From Apostichopus japonicus (lineage: Eukaryota > Echinodermata > Holothuroidea > Aspidochirotida > Stichopodidae), in contig NC_092578.1 of NCBI RefSeq assembly GCF_037975245.1, forward strand, positions 12,570,321 to 12,634,320: a DNA stretch of 64,000 bases, written 5' to 3'. The number at the start of each line of letters is the position of its first letter. Positions within the stretch are counted from its first letter, which is position 1. A model generated the notes under the pieces. That model worked only from the letters and a program-made list of their open reading frames with translations. It had not been told where the DNA came from and ran no database searches. Shown piece after piece: positions 34,901-44,139 of the stretch. The position numbers and the translations under genes are program-made.

Positions 34901-37900
34901 ACACTATCCTACAACTCAAAATAAAATAAAACTGTTAACAAACTGCTCATCCACTAGAGAGCCTGTGTAAGAGAATGTGTAAAAGTAAGTTGGCCTGACA
35001 TTTCGATCCTAGCAGGATCTTCTTCAAAGGCTAAATGACTTGTCATGCCCATGTTTATTATTAAATTCATTATTTTGGACCGTATCAAGTTTATTTAAAG
35101 ATAACAAAATGCTCTGCAAAATAGTCACATTGCTACACAATGCACCACACAGACACTGTACTTTTGTTTTGCACACAGAATGTTAGCATTTCCAATGAGT
35201 TTTCGGACCAATAAGCTTCATAATCCACTCAAAGCTGCAAGGCAAAAAGCAACACTAGTAATATATTCTTGCATACCTAAATAGGTTTCAACCAAATTTG
35301 CTCCAGTTGATTTTACCCATATTTAGTATAATAAATGCATCACAGATGAAAAGACAATTGATGAAATTGAAATTTGCATAATACATTAATAGTTATTCAT
35401 TTGTGATTTTTTATTTATACAAGAACATGATCAGCTCAGATAATGATGAGAATAAAAAATGGTATGTACACTGGTATACATATGTTGTATAAAAAATATG
35501 TGCCTCCCCATTGTCCCCCTCCCCACCCCTCTCCCACCCCCTCAAGTATATATATATGCTCCCATTTCCTCACTCCCCTCACTTTTACACCCACATTTCA
35601 GTCATAATTCACAACAGGGAAGGTGTATAGGATAAAAGCTACTGTATTCATAAGATCATATCCCAATATCAATACAGGGACTTGTTCCACCATATATGTC
35701 AGCATGTTATACCCAACAATATAAACAAGCACAATGATTTGATAGCCATGTACCAAGATTTTACTGTAGTAGGAGCAGTGTGATGGTGGTGCTCAAGCCA
35801 GCACAGACACATGAGTGGCGAAGTTAAACCAAAGGTCAGGGAGTATAAAAGAAGAGCAAAGCTAGTAATGGATCTGTGGTTTCACAGTTCTACAAATATG
35901 ACAGGGAGACCAATAGGATGATGCAGAGTGAGGTACCACTGTACAAACTGTACACAAGCCATGCTTCAAATTCATTGGTGATAATATAATGTATGGCATT
36001 TAGGCAGTTTGAATATTAAGTCTGTTCTAAATACTACACAGTGACTAGTCATGTAATAATGTTAACTGTATTAATAACAGACTGGTTATTTTTCATTTGA
36101 CTTTTATCTGAAATAATTAGTAAAATCAGGGGAATAATTTACTGTTTTCCAAAGTTTGTGTATGTGCTGTAGCAGTTTTGAAGACTTTGAAAAGTTAAGC
36201 TCTTAGGAATTACAATGATTCCTGTGCACAAAAACCCCCTGCTATATATCTTTGGACTTTGTACAGCAATTTGCAATACGATACCTGATAAATTATTCAC
36301 CGAACATTTATCTCGAAAGAAGCCTGCAGCATAACATGTATACTGTATGAGAACTGGAAGGGAAACATTTAATTGCTAAAGTTTGATATATGATATTTCA
36401 TTGTTGCATTATTATTTTTGCTTTTCTTTCTATTCATATTTATATGTATGGCGCTTTTGACAACTATTTTGTTTATAATTAGCGCATTATAAATCTTAGT
36501 TACTATTTGATACATTTTTTCAACCATAATGATTGATAGTTTTACATCATTTTGAATAAAGTGTACATACATATTTACAAGAGCAGACACACAGGTGACA
36601 GGTAGGAGAGTCGTGAAGTAAATGTCAAGGTTTACTGAAGACGAATGTGCAAAGCAAAAATCATAGATCTGGTGAAGTCCATACTTTCTTTTCAAAGCCT
36701 TTTAATACACTCAGCTTGTGAATAGTGAAATAGTTTTATAAACTTTGTTTCTAAGGGTTCTCAAGACAGCTACTGTACTGTAAACTTAACTTGTATTTTT
36801 TTTTGGGGGGGAGGGGGGGTGGGGGTACTACAGTAGTCGCTGTAAGTTCCTAGTTATAACAACATAATATACATAGTGAGCGGTGTGCGGTGACCCATAG
36901 GAGAGGTCACCGGGGGCGCAGTGCTAAAATTTATACCATTTGTGTCTAGGTAGACTAGGAATGGTGTGTTAGTGTTGTAGGAGACAGGTAAGAGAGGAGT
37001 GAAGTAAATAAGAATATAGAAGACCTGTAGTAAAGACCACATCTCTGATAAGGCCATGTTATGTGGTGTTTAAACTTACAGTATTATATATTACATATGC
37101 TGTCCTGGTCACTCAGTCTCTGGGCATCTATGTTTTCAATTGGCAGTTTAGCCGGGGTACACCCCTCAGTCCGACAAGTTTTCAGTCCGAAAATAAAATA
37201 CACGTTTTCAGTCTGAAAATGAAATACACGTTTTCAGTCCGAAAATGAAATACACGTTTTCAGTCCGAAAATGTTTTCAGTTGGGGAATGAAAGCAGTTT
37301 TAATGCCATAATATCACCAATAAACTGTGACAGCCCGAACTGATAGTAAAGAAATCGATTAAATCTTTCGTATATACTCATAATTGACAAATAAGGAGTA
37401 AAGTTTAGAAAATATATTGGAATTTTCGGTCCCCCTGGGACCTTCGTCAGCAATATTGGCAGTCGAATGAAAAGTACATAATGTAACACAATGAAAGTAT
37501 GACGTTAGGTTTAAAGTGTAAATTGCATTGATGGAATTAGAACCAAACAAACCATGACTGTACAGGAAGCTGATTAAGGAGCGAAGAACGGATTACATAT
37601 GTTTGTAGAACTGATAGTTGTTAAGGGGTCCCAAGTCTTTGTTGAAGCCGGTGATGTGAGACTTAATACAAAAGATTCAATCGAATTTTTTACTATCAGT
37701 TCGGCTGTCACCGTTTATTGGTGATATTATGGCATTAAAACTGCTTTCATTCCCTAACTGAAAACGTGTATCTCATTTTCGGACTGAAAACGTGTATTTC
37801 ATTTTCGGACTGAAAACGTGTATTTTATTTTCGGACTGAAAACGTGTCGGACTGAAAACTCGTTTTTTCGGACTGAGAACGTGTATTTTATTTTCGGACT

Positions 37901-40900
37901 GAAAACGTGTCGGACTGACAACGTGTACCCGTTTAGCCATATCCTTTGACTGGTTCCTCTCCTTCATTGCTAGTACACAAAACAGGCAGGGCAGTCTTAA
38001 AAAGGTTTACTTTAATGGTTTACTCAGGGGATCAATCAGTGGAATTTTAAACCGCTTGGAAGTCAAAAACTCCCCAAATTGTGGATTGCTTATAGGTTTA
38101 AATATTGGATTTGAATGAGAGGGGACACAAAGTCCAAATTTACATGATCCACCACCTAGCCTGAATGACAAGGAGTACAGAATGGTTTAACCACAGTAAT
38201 GGCATGTGGAAACTTTACTCACAGAACAAACACAAACTCAGGCCTGCCTGGAGGTGAAGAATGTGAACCCAGTCACTCAGACCAGGTTACACTGCACAGT
38301 GTTAATTATTCAAGGATATGATAGTGGGCTATACTCACACAGTGGTGCATCTGAACACAGGCAAAGCAACAGGAAGGGTTGCTTCCATTCCTATTGTTAC
38401 AAGCAGAGAGCTAACACAGCTTAGTCACCAAAATTCTCATCAAATAGAGCATTCTCTGGTAATAAATGTTTAAAGACTACACTCATGAATACCATTATGG
38501 ACTATCCAAGTATCCAGGAGGAATAACGGAAGTTCTTTTTCATCTTTACATAATGAGAACAGTTTATTGATCTACATGAATAGTTTACATTGTTACCTCA
38601 TGTATAATGCTTGAAGACTTTGTACTAGTACTGTATCTTATAACGAATGAAGTACTACAATATACCACTTCACAGTGGCCCATACATTACAGTAGCCATT
38701 CTGAGGGCCATGGACAGCAGAAAATCTCTCAATAATACCTTGAAAATATATATGCAAGGACTAATTATTTCTGGAAATTATAATACTTTCATAGTATTAG
38801 GATGTGTGTGGAAAATTTTGCACGAATGAATCTCAAATCTATTTTTCTGCGATACAAGGTTCTTTGCAAACCTATCCTCTAGTTTGCAAGCTTGGGCATC
38901 AAGGCCTTTTCTTATTACTTTGTATATAAGGATATTACTAACATACCATCAAATTAAGTTATCCAAATGTTGTCAAATTCAAGACATGCTGCAAGGCACC
39001 ATGGCAATTTAGAGAAACGAACAAATGGTTAAAGCTGTTTGGTCATCAGTATAATAATTCCTGCCCTGGGATAAAGCACCTGGTTGAAGTCAAATTGCTT
39101 GCCACTTGCACTGTTCCATAGTTGATCAGGGAAAGTATATACAAATATACTTTGTTGATTCAACCAGAGTACAATAACATCATATGTTTAATTACTGTGC
39201 TGTATTATAACACATATATGTAATGCCACTCAAAAGTTGAGCCTGCTAATAGCATATTACACTGTGGATAACTTTCCACTCTGTGGTATTAATAAATATA
39301 TCATAGTAAGGACCTTGAAGCTCTGGCAGTTAATGACCTTAATGTATGGTCACTGAAAAAAAGTTGTCCGACCTTGGCTATGAAAGGGTTAACCAGAGTG
39401 AAGACCCCTCCCAGTGGTTACTTGCCTTGACAGTATACATGCAGAACAAGCTTTCAATTAATTTACCTATTCTGCAGTATATTCTATATGTATATATTCT
39501 ATGCAGTATATTCTATATGTCTTGCAGAATGTTATGTTATCAGGGAACTACTAGTTGGGAACTAACTCATTCAAAAATTCTTCTAAATCATCTTTAGGTG
39601 AAGGATTTTTAACACAAACCTGTCAACAAGATCATTATCAATGACCCAATTACTAAGAGGAACCACTTTACTCTCTAGAGAACATAGCTCTATTTCTTCA
39701 AATTTGTCAGAATTGGCAAACACATGAATTCTGCCACCAGAATGGAGTCCCATTTCTACCAGTACCAAAATATTGTAACAATTTCTGTCATAACATCTAT
39801 AGATGATCAGAGATAATAACAACTCCCTCAAACACCACTTTTTCATCTTAGTGGTAAACAAGCCGTGAGCAATGTATGATTGCATCCATACATATGATGT
39901 TCATAGAGAATAGGGTTACCGTACATTCGGTATTATGGCAAGTCCTTCATACAGATAGGTACCACTGGGGGCCATGCACCAACCCACCACCCCCCCCCAC
40001 CCCCTGATGTTAACTTTCACTCTGATTAACAAAATATTTGAATGTCCCATTGATAACTCCCACATCTTTTGTCAGGGATAAATTGGTAGCAACAGAATTT
40101 GGAGGGAGGTTGTGTTCATTTCTTTTAATACGTTTAGACTATGAAACAGTGCCTTTCTAAACAGATAACCTTTAAAGATTAAAGTTCACAGTTGATTTCC
40201 TAAAATGCTGAATGTTTCTGGACTGACAGCTGTTTCACATTTCAAGTAACACAGAGACAAAGATTTCAATCTAAACTTACTCTACACTTCCTAATTCTCC
40301 TTCCTACAATTGGTCATCAAAATCTGTGATTGATTTCTCTGATGGGACAATTGAGCTTGTCTGACATGCAGAGTGTTGTACTACTATACAGACAGATTAA
40401 TCCCCGGCTACTGCGCGACAGACATGTGTACTCCATCATGTGGTGGTTCACCTGTTCGTCTCGGTCCAATCACTTTTTGGGTCCAGAAACAGGATGTTGA
40501 TTAGTTCAAGCAGTCAAATATGGATACACTCAGCCAGATTAATATTTGTCTCATCTTCTGGAATAAGATTCACCAACTGAAAACAACCCCTGTGGCTATC
40601 GTACAATAGATTTCAGTGATTCTGTCTACTGATTACAGTACAATACTCAAAATAGGATAGGAATTTGATCAAACAATTAAACCCACCAAGATTGTTCCAT
40701 TCTCAGTTTGTACAAGTCCATGAACGTATTGACATGGCCTGCAGTGACATAATCTTACACACAATCAACAACTTCAAGCTGACCAGTTTAAGTACTATAT
40801 TGAGTGTTAAAGGTTAACTGTCATTCAATTTCTTGCATTGCCATTCTTTAAACATAACACTGGAGACAGAATATCTGAAACTAACATGGTGAAGTTATAT

Positions 40901-43900
40901 TGTCCCCAACCATGCCTGCTTTAAGCATAATTTAAACAATTTGAGACAGAAAAAGGCAAGTTTCCCAAATCACCAATTATCCAACCATCACAGGCAAACG
41001 TTTCCAAATGGTGTTACCAAACTGTAGGAATTGTTCATCATAAAACACACGGTCCTCATATTCAACACTACTCTGATCTCTATCAAGTTCATGCTTAATT
41101 ATGCAACCTTGTGAGGGCATCTCTTTAATTGACAACACAAACATACGCTTGGCAAGTGCTGACTGTCTGAACCTGTTAGTTTTGGATGAACCATCTGCTT
41201 CAACCCAAGATATGGGTATATCTGACTTAAATTCACTTTGTATGAACGGTACAGTACATTAGATACAAAGTTTACTAGTTAAGCCTGTTTAGTTTCCTGG
41301 AAGACCTACCTACATGTAGTCGTTTTCAAATGGGTGATTTAGCAATCGTTTCAAAACTGATCACGCAACCATCATTAGCAGTAGCTGTACTTTTTTACCC
41401 TTAATTGCAAACCTTACCACTAGAGAGCTCAGAGAGAAGCAATCAATGTAGAAAAGCTACCCCACGAAACATCTATAGTTTACATTCATTTACTTACTGA
41501 GAAACTAATGAGACATTAAGAGTACATTATCATAGTCTGGTGACTGGTCTTCCTGAATGAGTAACCCAGTACACACAAAAAACAGCATAGAGTGTAATAA
41601 CAAGTCAATGAAATATTAACTTCTTTAACTTGATGTCTTTCTGGCTGCACAAAGTTTGCATAATTACTATTCGTATATTAATAACTCTTTTGTGCAATTC
41701 TTAGATAGTCTGACATCCTTACATCCAGCATACACCATGGACAGGAGCATACTGGAAGGAAGGTCATTCAACCAGTTTCTTTCTAATTCGGTTCGTGCTT
41801 CTAAAGGGTATTAATGCAGCTTTCTGAGTTTGGTCTGTAATTTCCACAACTCTACAGAGTATCACCCAAAATAAGATTGTGATTGATCACACTTAAGACA
41901 CTCACAAAGTGTTTTCCACGAAATGATGGTTAGCGAGTAAATAATTTAAGAAATTTGATTGAATCGTCAGCATCTGTTCGCGCCTGGACTCTTTTCATAG
42001 TAGCGTAGAAAACAGAATTTTACACTTCTTGGATATTCATAATTTTGGCGTTTTTACTACAAATGCTTGAAATAATATGTGGCTAGGCAGGGAATAATTT
42101 ATCTGACATTGCAGCATCGCAAAATACTACGTAAAATGGGCAAATTGCTATACAATTCAGAAGATGCAGAGCAGTATTTTAACACAGAAACCATAGTACT
42201 TGAGTTCTGAGCCTTCATAACTGCTAACCAGCATTGGAACACTAAATAAAAAGTAAGCTAATAGACCTCTACTGATCTGAGATTGTATGTAAAAGTAAGT
42301 TGGCCTGAAGTTTCGATCCTAGCAGGATCTTCTTCAGAGGCTAAATGACAAATAACGTACAGTAACAGAAGGGACAAAACGTGCACTGAATACAGACAGG
42401 TTTAATGAGCATGGTGAACACAAAGAGATGGATGTAAGGGGATTAGTAGACAAGTGATGGAGAGAAGAATGAAAGAAACCAACAGGGGAAGAGGAGAGGT
42501 AGGGAATAAACTAGAGAATGACAAAGACAGAAAGGTGTGGAGAAAGCAGAATGCAAAAATGCATTGTGGTTTCGATGATGTTACATCAGCAGTTTTCTTC
42601 ATGAATCTGACGTAATGTATAGTGAGCGTGTACATGTTTACAAGGGTTTCACGATTTGACCTCTGATGACCCCAAATGACCTTTGACCTTCACCAAACAA
42701 GAGGCTTCTTTAACTCAATGTGGTTCTTCTACACACTAAATTAGAGGTCGGACCAAGCTTCCAATCTTGAGATATCGCATTTACAAGGTTTTCTCAATTT
42801 CACCCCTGGTGACCCCAATTTACCTTTGACTCTGACCAAAAACTATAGGTTTCTTGTACTCAATGTGGTACTTCTACACACAAAATTTTTCTGACCTTCC
42901 CTTCTTGAGATATCGTGTTTACAATCTGGGCATCACCAACGCACTCACACACACCCACAAATGCATAAATACACTACACACATACGCCATCATGAATGCA
43001 AAGGGTAGGATTATCATCGAAACCAAAAAGGGTGGCTATGAGAAGAGGAGAGACAGGGGGGAATGTTGAGCCCATGAGGTTAAATGGTGCGAAGGCGTTG
43101 CATCCACAGTCTCTCTCTGCTGATTTCGTACTAGGTCAGGGAGGCTACCTAAGGATTCAATCCCCTGTACTACCCTGTAGGGACATGTCATTAATGGTAT
43201 GGTTGAGACGGTTAAAGATATTTTAGTATAAAAACAGGACGTAAATCAACTGAAAGAGCTGCTTTGAGTACCATTTGGATTTCAATGTAACACCTTGGTG
43301 GCATCTACTGTATACTATGTACTACACTTAACAGTCAAGTAACTGTGTTCTCTTCTAAGTTACAGAATCTTGTAAAGATTGCAACTGGAACTATAACATT
43401 TGACCTTTGACCAGAAAAAGTGTGAATCCAGCAAGGAAAATGTCTATTCCATAATGAAAAAGTGAATCTTCATGGTTTCTCATCACTGGGATACCAAACA
43501 GGGAATAGTTTATCCAGTATCGCATCACAACAATTCTATACAATATGGACAAATATTAGATACCTATGCAAAACACTGTGTAGCAGTTTTGTACTGTATA
43601 GGAACCCATAGTACTTTATGAGACAAAATTCATAGACCTGTTAATACACAAAATCTGAGCACTAAATGATTCCCTGAGCAATCAATTTCATATCACCTCA
43701 TGTCAGTATGTATTAATTAGGATGGTAGACACTTCTAACTTATCACACTACAGAATACTGGCATAGACTACACAGTCAAGTACTGTACTATGGTGAACTG
43801 TTGACCAGCATTGTCAAGAGACGTCTTCCGGTGATATTTTTAAGAGCATTCCTTCCTTGGTTTCAGATAACGCTGTGAATGGGTAAGTTTATTGAGGCTC

Positions 43901-44115
43901 ACTTTAACTATGGACAATGTCACAATACCAATAGTTATTGTGTCGAGTGCAGCTCCCAGTTGTATGGGATACGGAGTTGCCTTTGGCAAACTTGTTAAAA
44001 TATGTTCATTATACCTGTGCTTGACCAAGAAAATTTATGAATCCTTGTTTAATATAATAATTATCTTACCTTCATTAGTGAAGAAACTCCATATTTTTGA
44101 AAAGACATATCCCAT
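24160..44115 (-). CDS. ARL5: ADP-ribosylation factor-like 5 small GTPase, complete, 6 coding exons
   Basis: ARL5 proteins are N-myristoylated ARF-family GTPases acting at the trans-Golgi in endosome-to-Golgi traffic. Minus-strand exons are 44070-44115, 28704-28764, 27772-27919, 26702-26785, 26103-26254 and 24160-24205. They total 537 nt, 178 residues plus stop; the family length is 179. The start [12 protein letters not shown] has Gly2 for myristoylation. Visible motifs are the P-loop GLDNAGKT (G1), PTIGSNVEE (switch I), WDIGGQES (switch II/G3), NKQD (G4) and CCALTG (G5). The C-terminus [12 protein letters not shown] is typical. [10 protein letters not shown] and SNVEE separate ARL5 from ARL1 and ARF. 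The gene is spread over 20 kb, with a 15-kb first coding intron full of repeats. The 5A/5B split is vertebrate-specific, so I use ARL5. Confidence 0.96.
24345..24895 (+). repeat. Interspersed repeat family R1, copy 1
   Basis: Shares ordered blocks with 30580-31100: TTTTGGCACAAAATTAGTTC, ...TAAAGTGACTG..., GAGGAGCCAA, CTTGAAATCCAGAA, and a tail of TAAAGTCATCCTTCAACAAG. Diverged and non-coding. Confidence 0.7.
26103..26254 (-). CDS. ARL5: ARL5 exon 5, NKQD motif
   Basis: Acceptor TTTTGACAG, donor GG|GTAAGC. Encodes [19 protein letters not shown] and [11 protein letters not shown], the guanine-specificity motifs. Confidence 0.96.
26702..26785 (-). CDS. ARL5: ARL5 exon 4
   Basis: Acceptor CTTCCTACAG, donor GAG|GTAAGA, 28 codons in phase 0. 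Encodes [20 protein letters not shown] and LYNMLANE. Confidence 0.96.
27232..27793 (-). repeat. 42-bp array made from the ARL5 exon 3 donor, ~13 copies
   Basis: Minus-strand unit AACTTACTATGCAGGAACAC, then AT|GTGAGT, ACATTAGTGAAATG. The first 22 nt equal the last 22 nt of ARL5 exon 3, so each unit is exon end plus donor plus 20 nt of intron. Donor hexamers vary: GTAAGT, GTGAGT or GTGAAT; one copy lost the GT. A five-unit block (about 212 bp) is itself repeated. 42 is divisible by 3, which explains the long open frames on both strands. Confidence 0.95.
27772..27919 (-). CDS. ARL5: ARL5 exon 3, switch I and II
   Basis: Acceptor TTTTCTTCCAG, donor ACACAT|GTAAGT. Encodes [18 protein letters not shown] and [14 protein letters not shown], ending TYYAGTH. 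The last 22 exon bases plus the donor are the founder of the 42-bp intronic array that follows directly. Confidence 0.95.
28704..28764 (-). CDS. ARL5: ARL5 exon 2, P-loop
   Basis: Acceptor CTTCACAG, donor AT|GTAAGT. Encodes [20 protein letters not shown], the nucleotide-binding P-loop. Confidence 0.96.
28836..29275 (+). repeat. Interspersed repeat family R2, copy 1
   Basis: Shares long blocks with 39395-39815: GTCTTGCAGAATGTTAT, TTCAAAAATTCTTCTAAATC, CAACAAGATCATTATCAATG, CTGCCACCAGAATGGAGTCC, TATAGATGATCAGA. This copy contains an AT microsatellite. Confidence 0.8.
28870..28976 (+). repeat. (AT)n microsatellite
   Basis: TATATATAGA and TATA runs, about 105 bp. Confidence 0.95.
29800..30460 (+). 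repeat. GACCTTTGACC-rich interspersed repeat, copy 2
   Basis: GACTTTAAATAACCTTTGAA, CTCTGATGACCTTCAATGAC and CCCCAAATGACCTCTGACCT recur with AAAACA..AGGGTTCT spacers; ends GTTTACAAGCTGGGCATCAC and a CA-rich tail. Confidence 0.75.
30580..31100 (+). repeat. Interspersed repeat family R1, copy 2
   Basis: Diverged partner of the copy at 24345-24895, in the first coding intron of ARL5. It follows a GACCTTTGACC-type repeat directly, so the two may belong to one composite element. Confidence 0.7.
32002..32354 (+). mobile_element. hAT-type MITE, GGCGTAGGAA family, copy 1
   Basis: Begins CAAGGGCGTAGGAACCGG and ends CCTTCCTACGCCACTG. It is flanked by the 8-bp direct repeat TGTGTGTA (31994-32001 and 32355-32362), the hAT signature. 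353 bp, non-coding, with C/G-rich runs. Confidence 0.9.
33156..33475 (+). repeat. 106-bp tandem repeat, 3 copies, with built-in hairpins
   Basis: TTTCCCAAACAGTACTGGTG starts at 33156, 33262 and 33368. Each unit has GTTGG-CATTAA-CCAAC and, in copies 2 and 3, a perfect 13-bp inverted repeat: ACTGTACTGAATC, loop AGTTA, GATTCAGTACAGT. Confidence 0.95.
34150..34672 (+). repeat. Minisatellite of CCTGGTGTACC / CCTGGTATATCC modules
   Basis: Alternating 15-17-bp modules ATACCTGGTATATCCT and ATACCTGGTGTACCTC, about 30 in all. Open in all plus frames (YLVY/IPG/YTWCT-type repeats), which is a product of the repeat and not a gene. Confidence 0.93.
34992..35032 (-). ncRNA. Hammerhead-ribozyme-like motif, degenerate (copy A)
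   Basis: Minus strand: AGCCT, TTGAAGA, A, stem GATCCT-GCT-AGGATC, GAA, ATGT, C, AGGCC. It fits a type I hammerhead layout except that C3 of the core is T and stem III is no longer self-complementary. Same repeat family as 42302-42342. Confidence 0.35.
37154..37930 (+). mobile_element. Foldback transposon with ~200-bp repeat-built inverted termini
   Basis: Left arm (GGGGTACACCCCTCAGTCCG onward) and right arm (reverse complement GGGTACACGTTGTCAGTCCG) are inverted copies of about 195 and 243 bp. Each contains tandem TTTTCAGTCCGAAAATGAAA-type units followed by GCAGTTTTAATGCCATAATA. An 8-bp direct repeat GTTTAGCC flanks it (37146-37153 and 37931-37938). The unique centre (37348-37687) contains the hammerhead candidate. 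No transposase. Confidence 0.88.
37414..37456 (-). ncRNA. Hammerhead ribozyme candidate, all elements intact
   Basis: Minus strand in order: stem I ATATTG; core CTGACGA; one extra A; stem II GGTCCC-AGG-GGGACC (6 bp); GAA; stem III AATT (self-complementary); C17 cleavage position; stem I CAATAT (6 bp with the start). This is the minimal type I layout described for Penelope-like elements, where a 4-nt palindromic stem III forms in dimers. The extra A after the core also occurs in the unrelated copies at 34992 and 42302. Activity is inferred, not shown. Confidence 0.5.
38000..39345 (+). other. ARL5 intron segment without recognisable features
   Basis: AT-rich; short open frames on both strands have no coding character. 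I see nothing to annotate. Confidence 0.6.
39395..39815 (+). repeat. Interspersed repeat family R2, copy 2
   Basis: Partner of the copy at 28836-29275. Its minus strand has an open frame ([17 protein letters not shown]...) that is broken by stops in the other copy, so coding is doubtful. Confidence 0.8.
39816..42290 (+). other. ARL5 intron segment, no gene seen
   Basis: Contains a poly-C tract near 39990-40010 and otherwise unique AT-rich sequence. No exon or RNA gene recognised. Confidence 0.6.
42302..42342 (-). ncRNA. Hammerhead-ribozyme-like motif (copy B)
   Basis: Minus strand: GCCT (stem I), CTGAAGA (core), A, stem II GATCCT-GCT-AGGATC, GAA, ACTT, C, AGGC (stem I). The core matches CUGANGA. 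Stem III ACTT departs from a self-complementary ACGT-type sequence. Such motifs are known from Penelope-like retroelements and retrozymes. Confidence 0.4.
42402..42620 (-). other. Possible further PLE-type terminal segment
   Basis: Minus strand around 42615-42560 reads TTCATGAAGAAAACTGCTGA followed by TGTAACATCATCGAAAC. The spacing TGAAGA-A-stem-GAAAC repeats the hammerhead-like layout, but the core C is A and stem II pairs poorly. It lies 260 bp from the better motif at 42302, same strand. Confidence 0.25.
42640..42960 (+). repeat. GACCTTTGACC-rich interspersed repeat, copy 3
   Basis: TGACCCCAAATGACCTTTGA, then GAGATATCGCATTTACAAGG, ending GATATCGTGTTTACAATCTG GGCATCACC and a CAC-rich tail. 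Same family and orientation as the other two copies. Confidence 0.75.
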
Positions 44116-44139
44116 CTCATTAATGGTCAATGCTGCCCC
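44070..44139 (-). CDS. ARL5: ARL5 first coding exon (5' UTR 44116-44139)
   Basis: Acceptor TTTTCCTAACAG ends at 44140. ATG is at 44115-44113, followed by GGA TAT GTC. Encodes [15 protein letters not shown] and leaves in phase 1 at g|gtaag. An acceptor just before the ATG means there is at least one non-coding exon upstream. Another ATG five bases earlier is out of frame. Confidence 0.9.
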
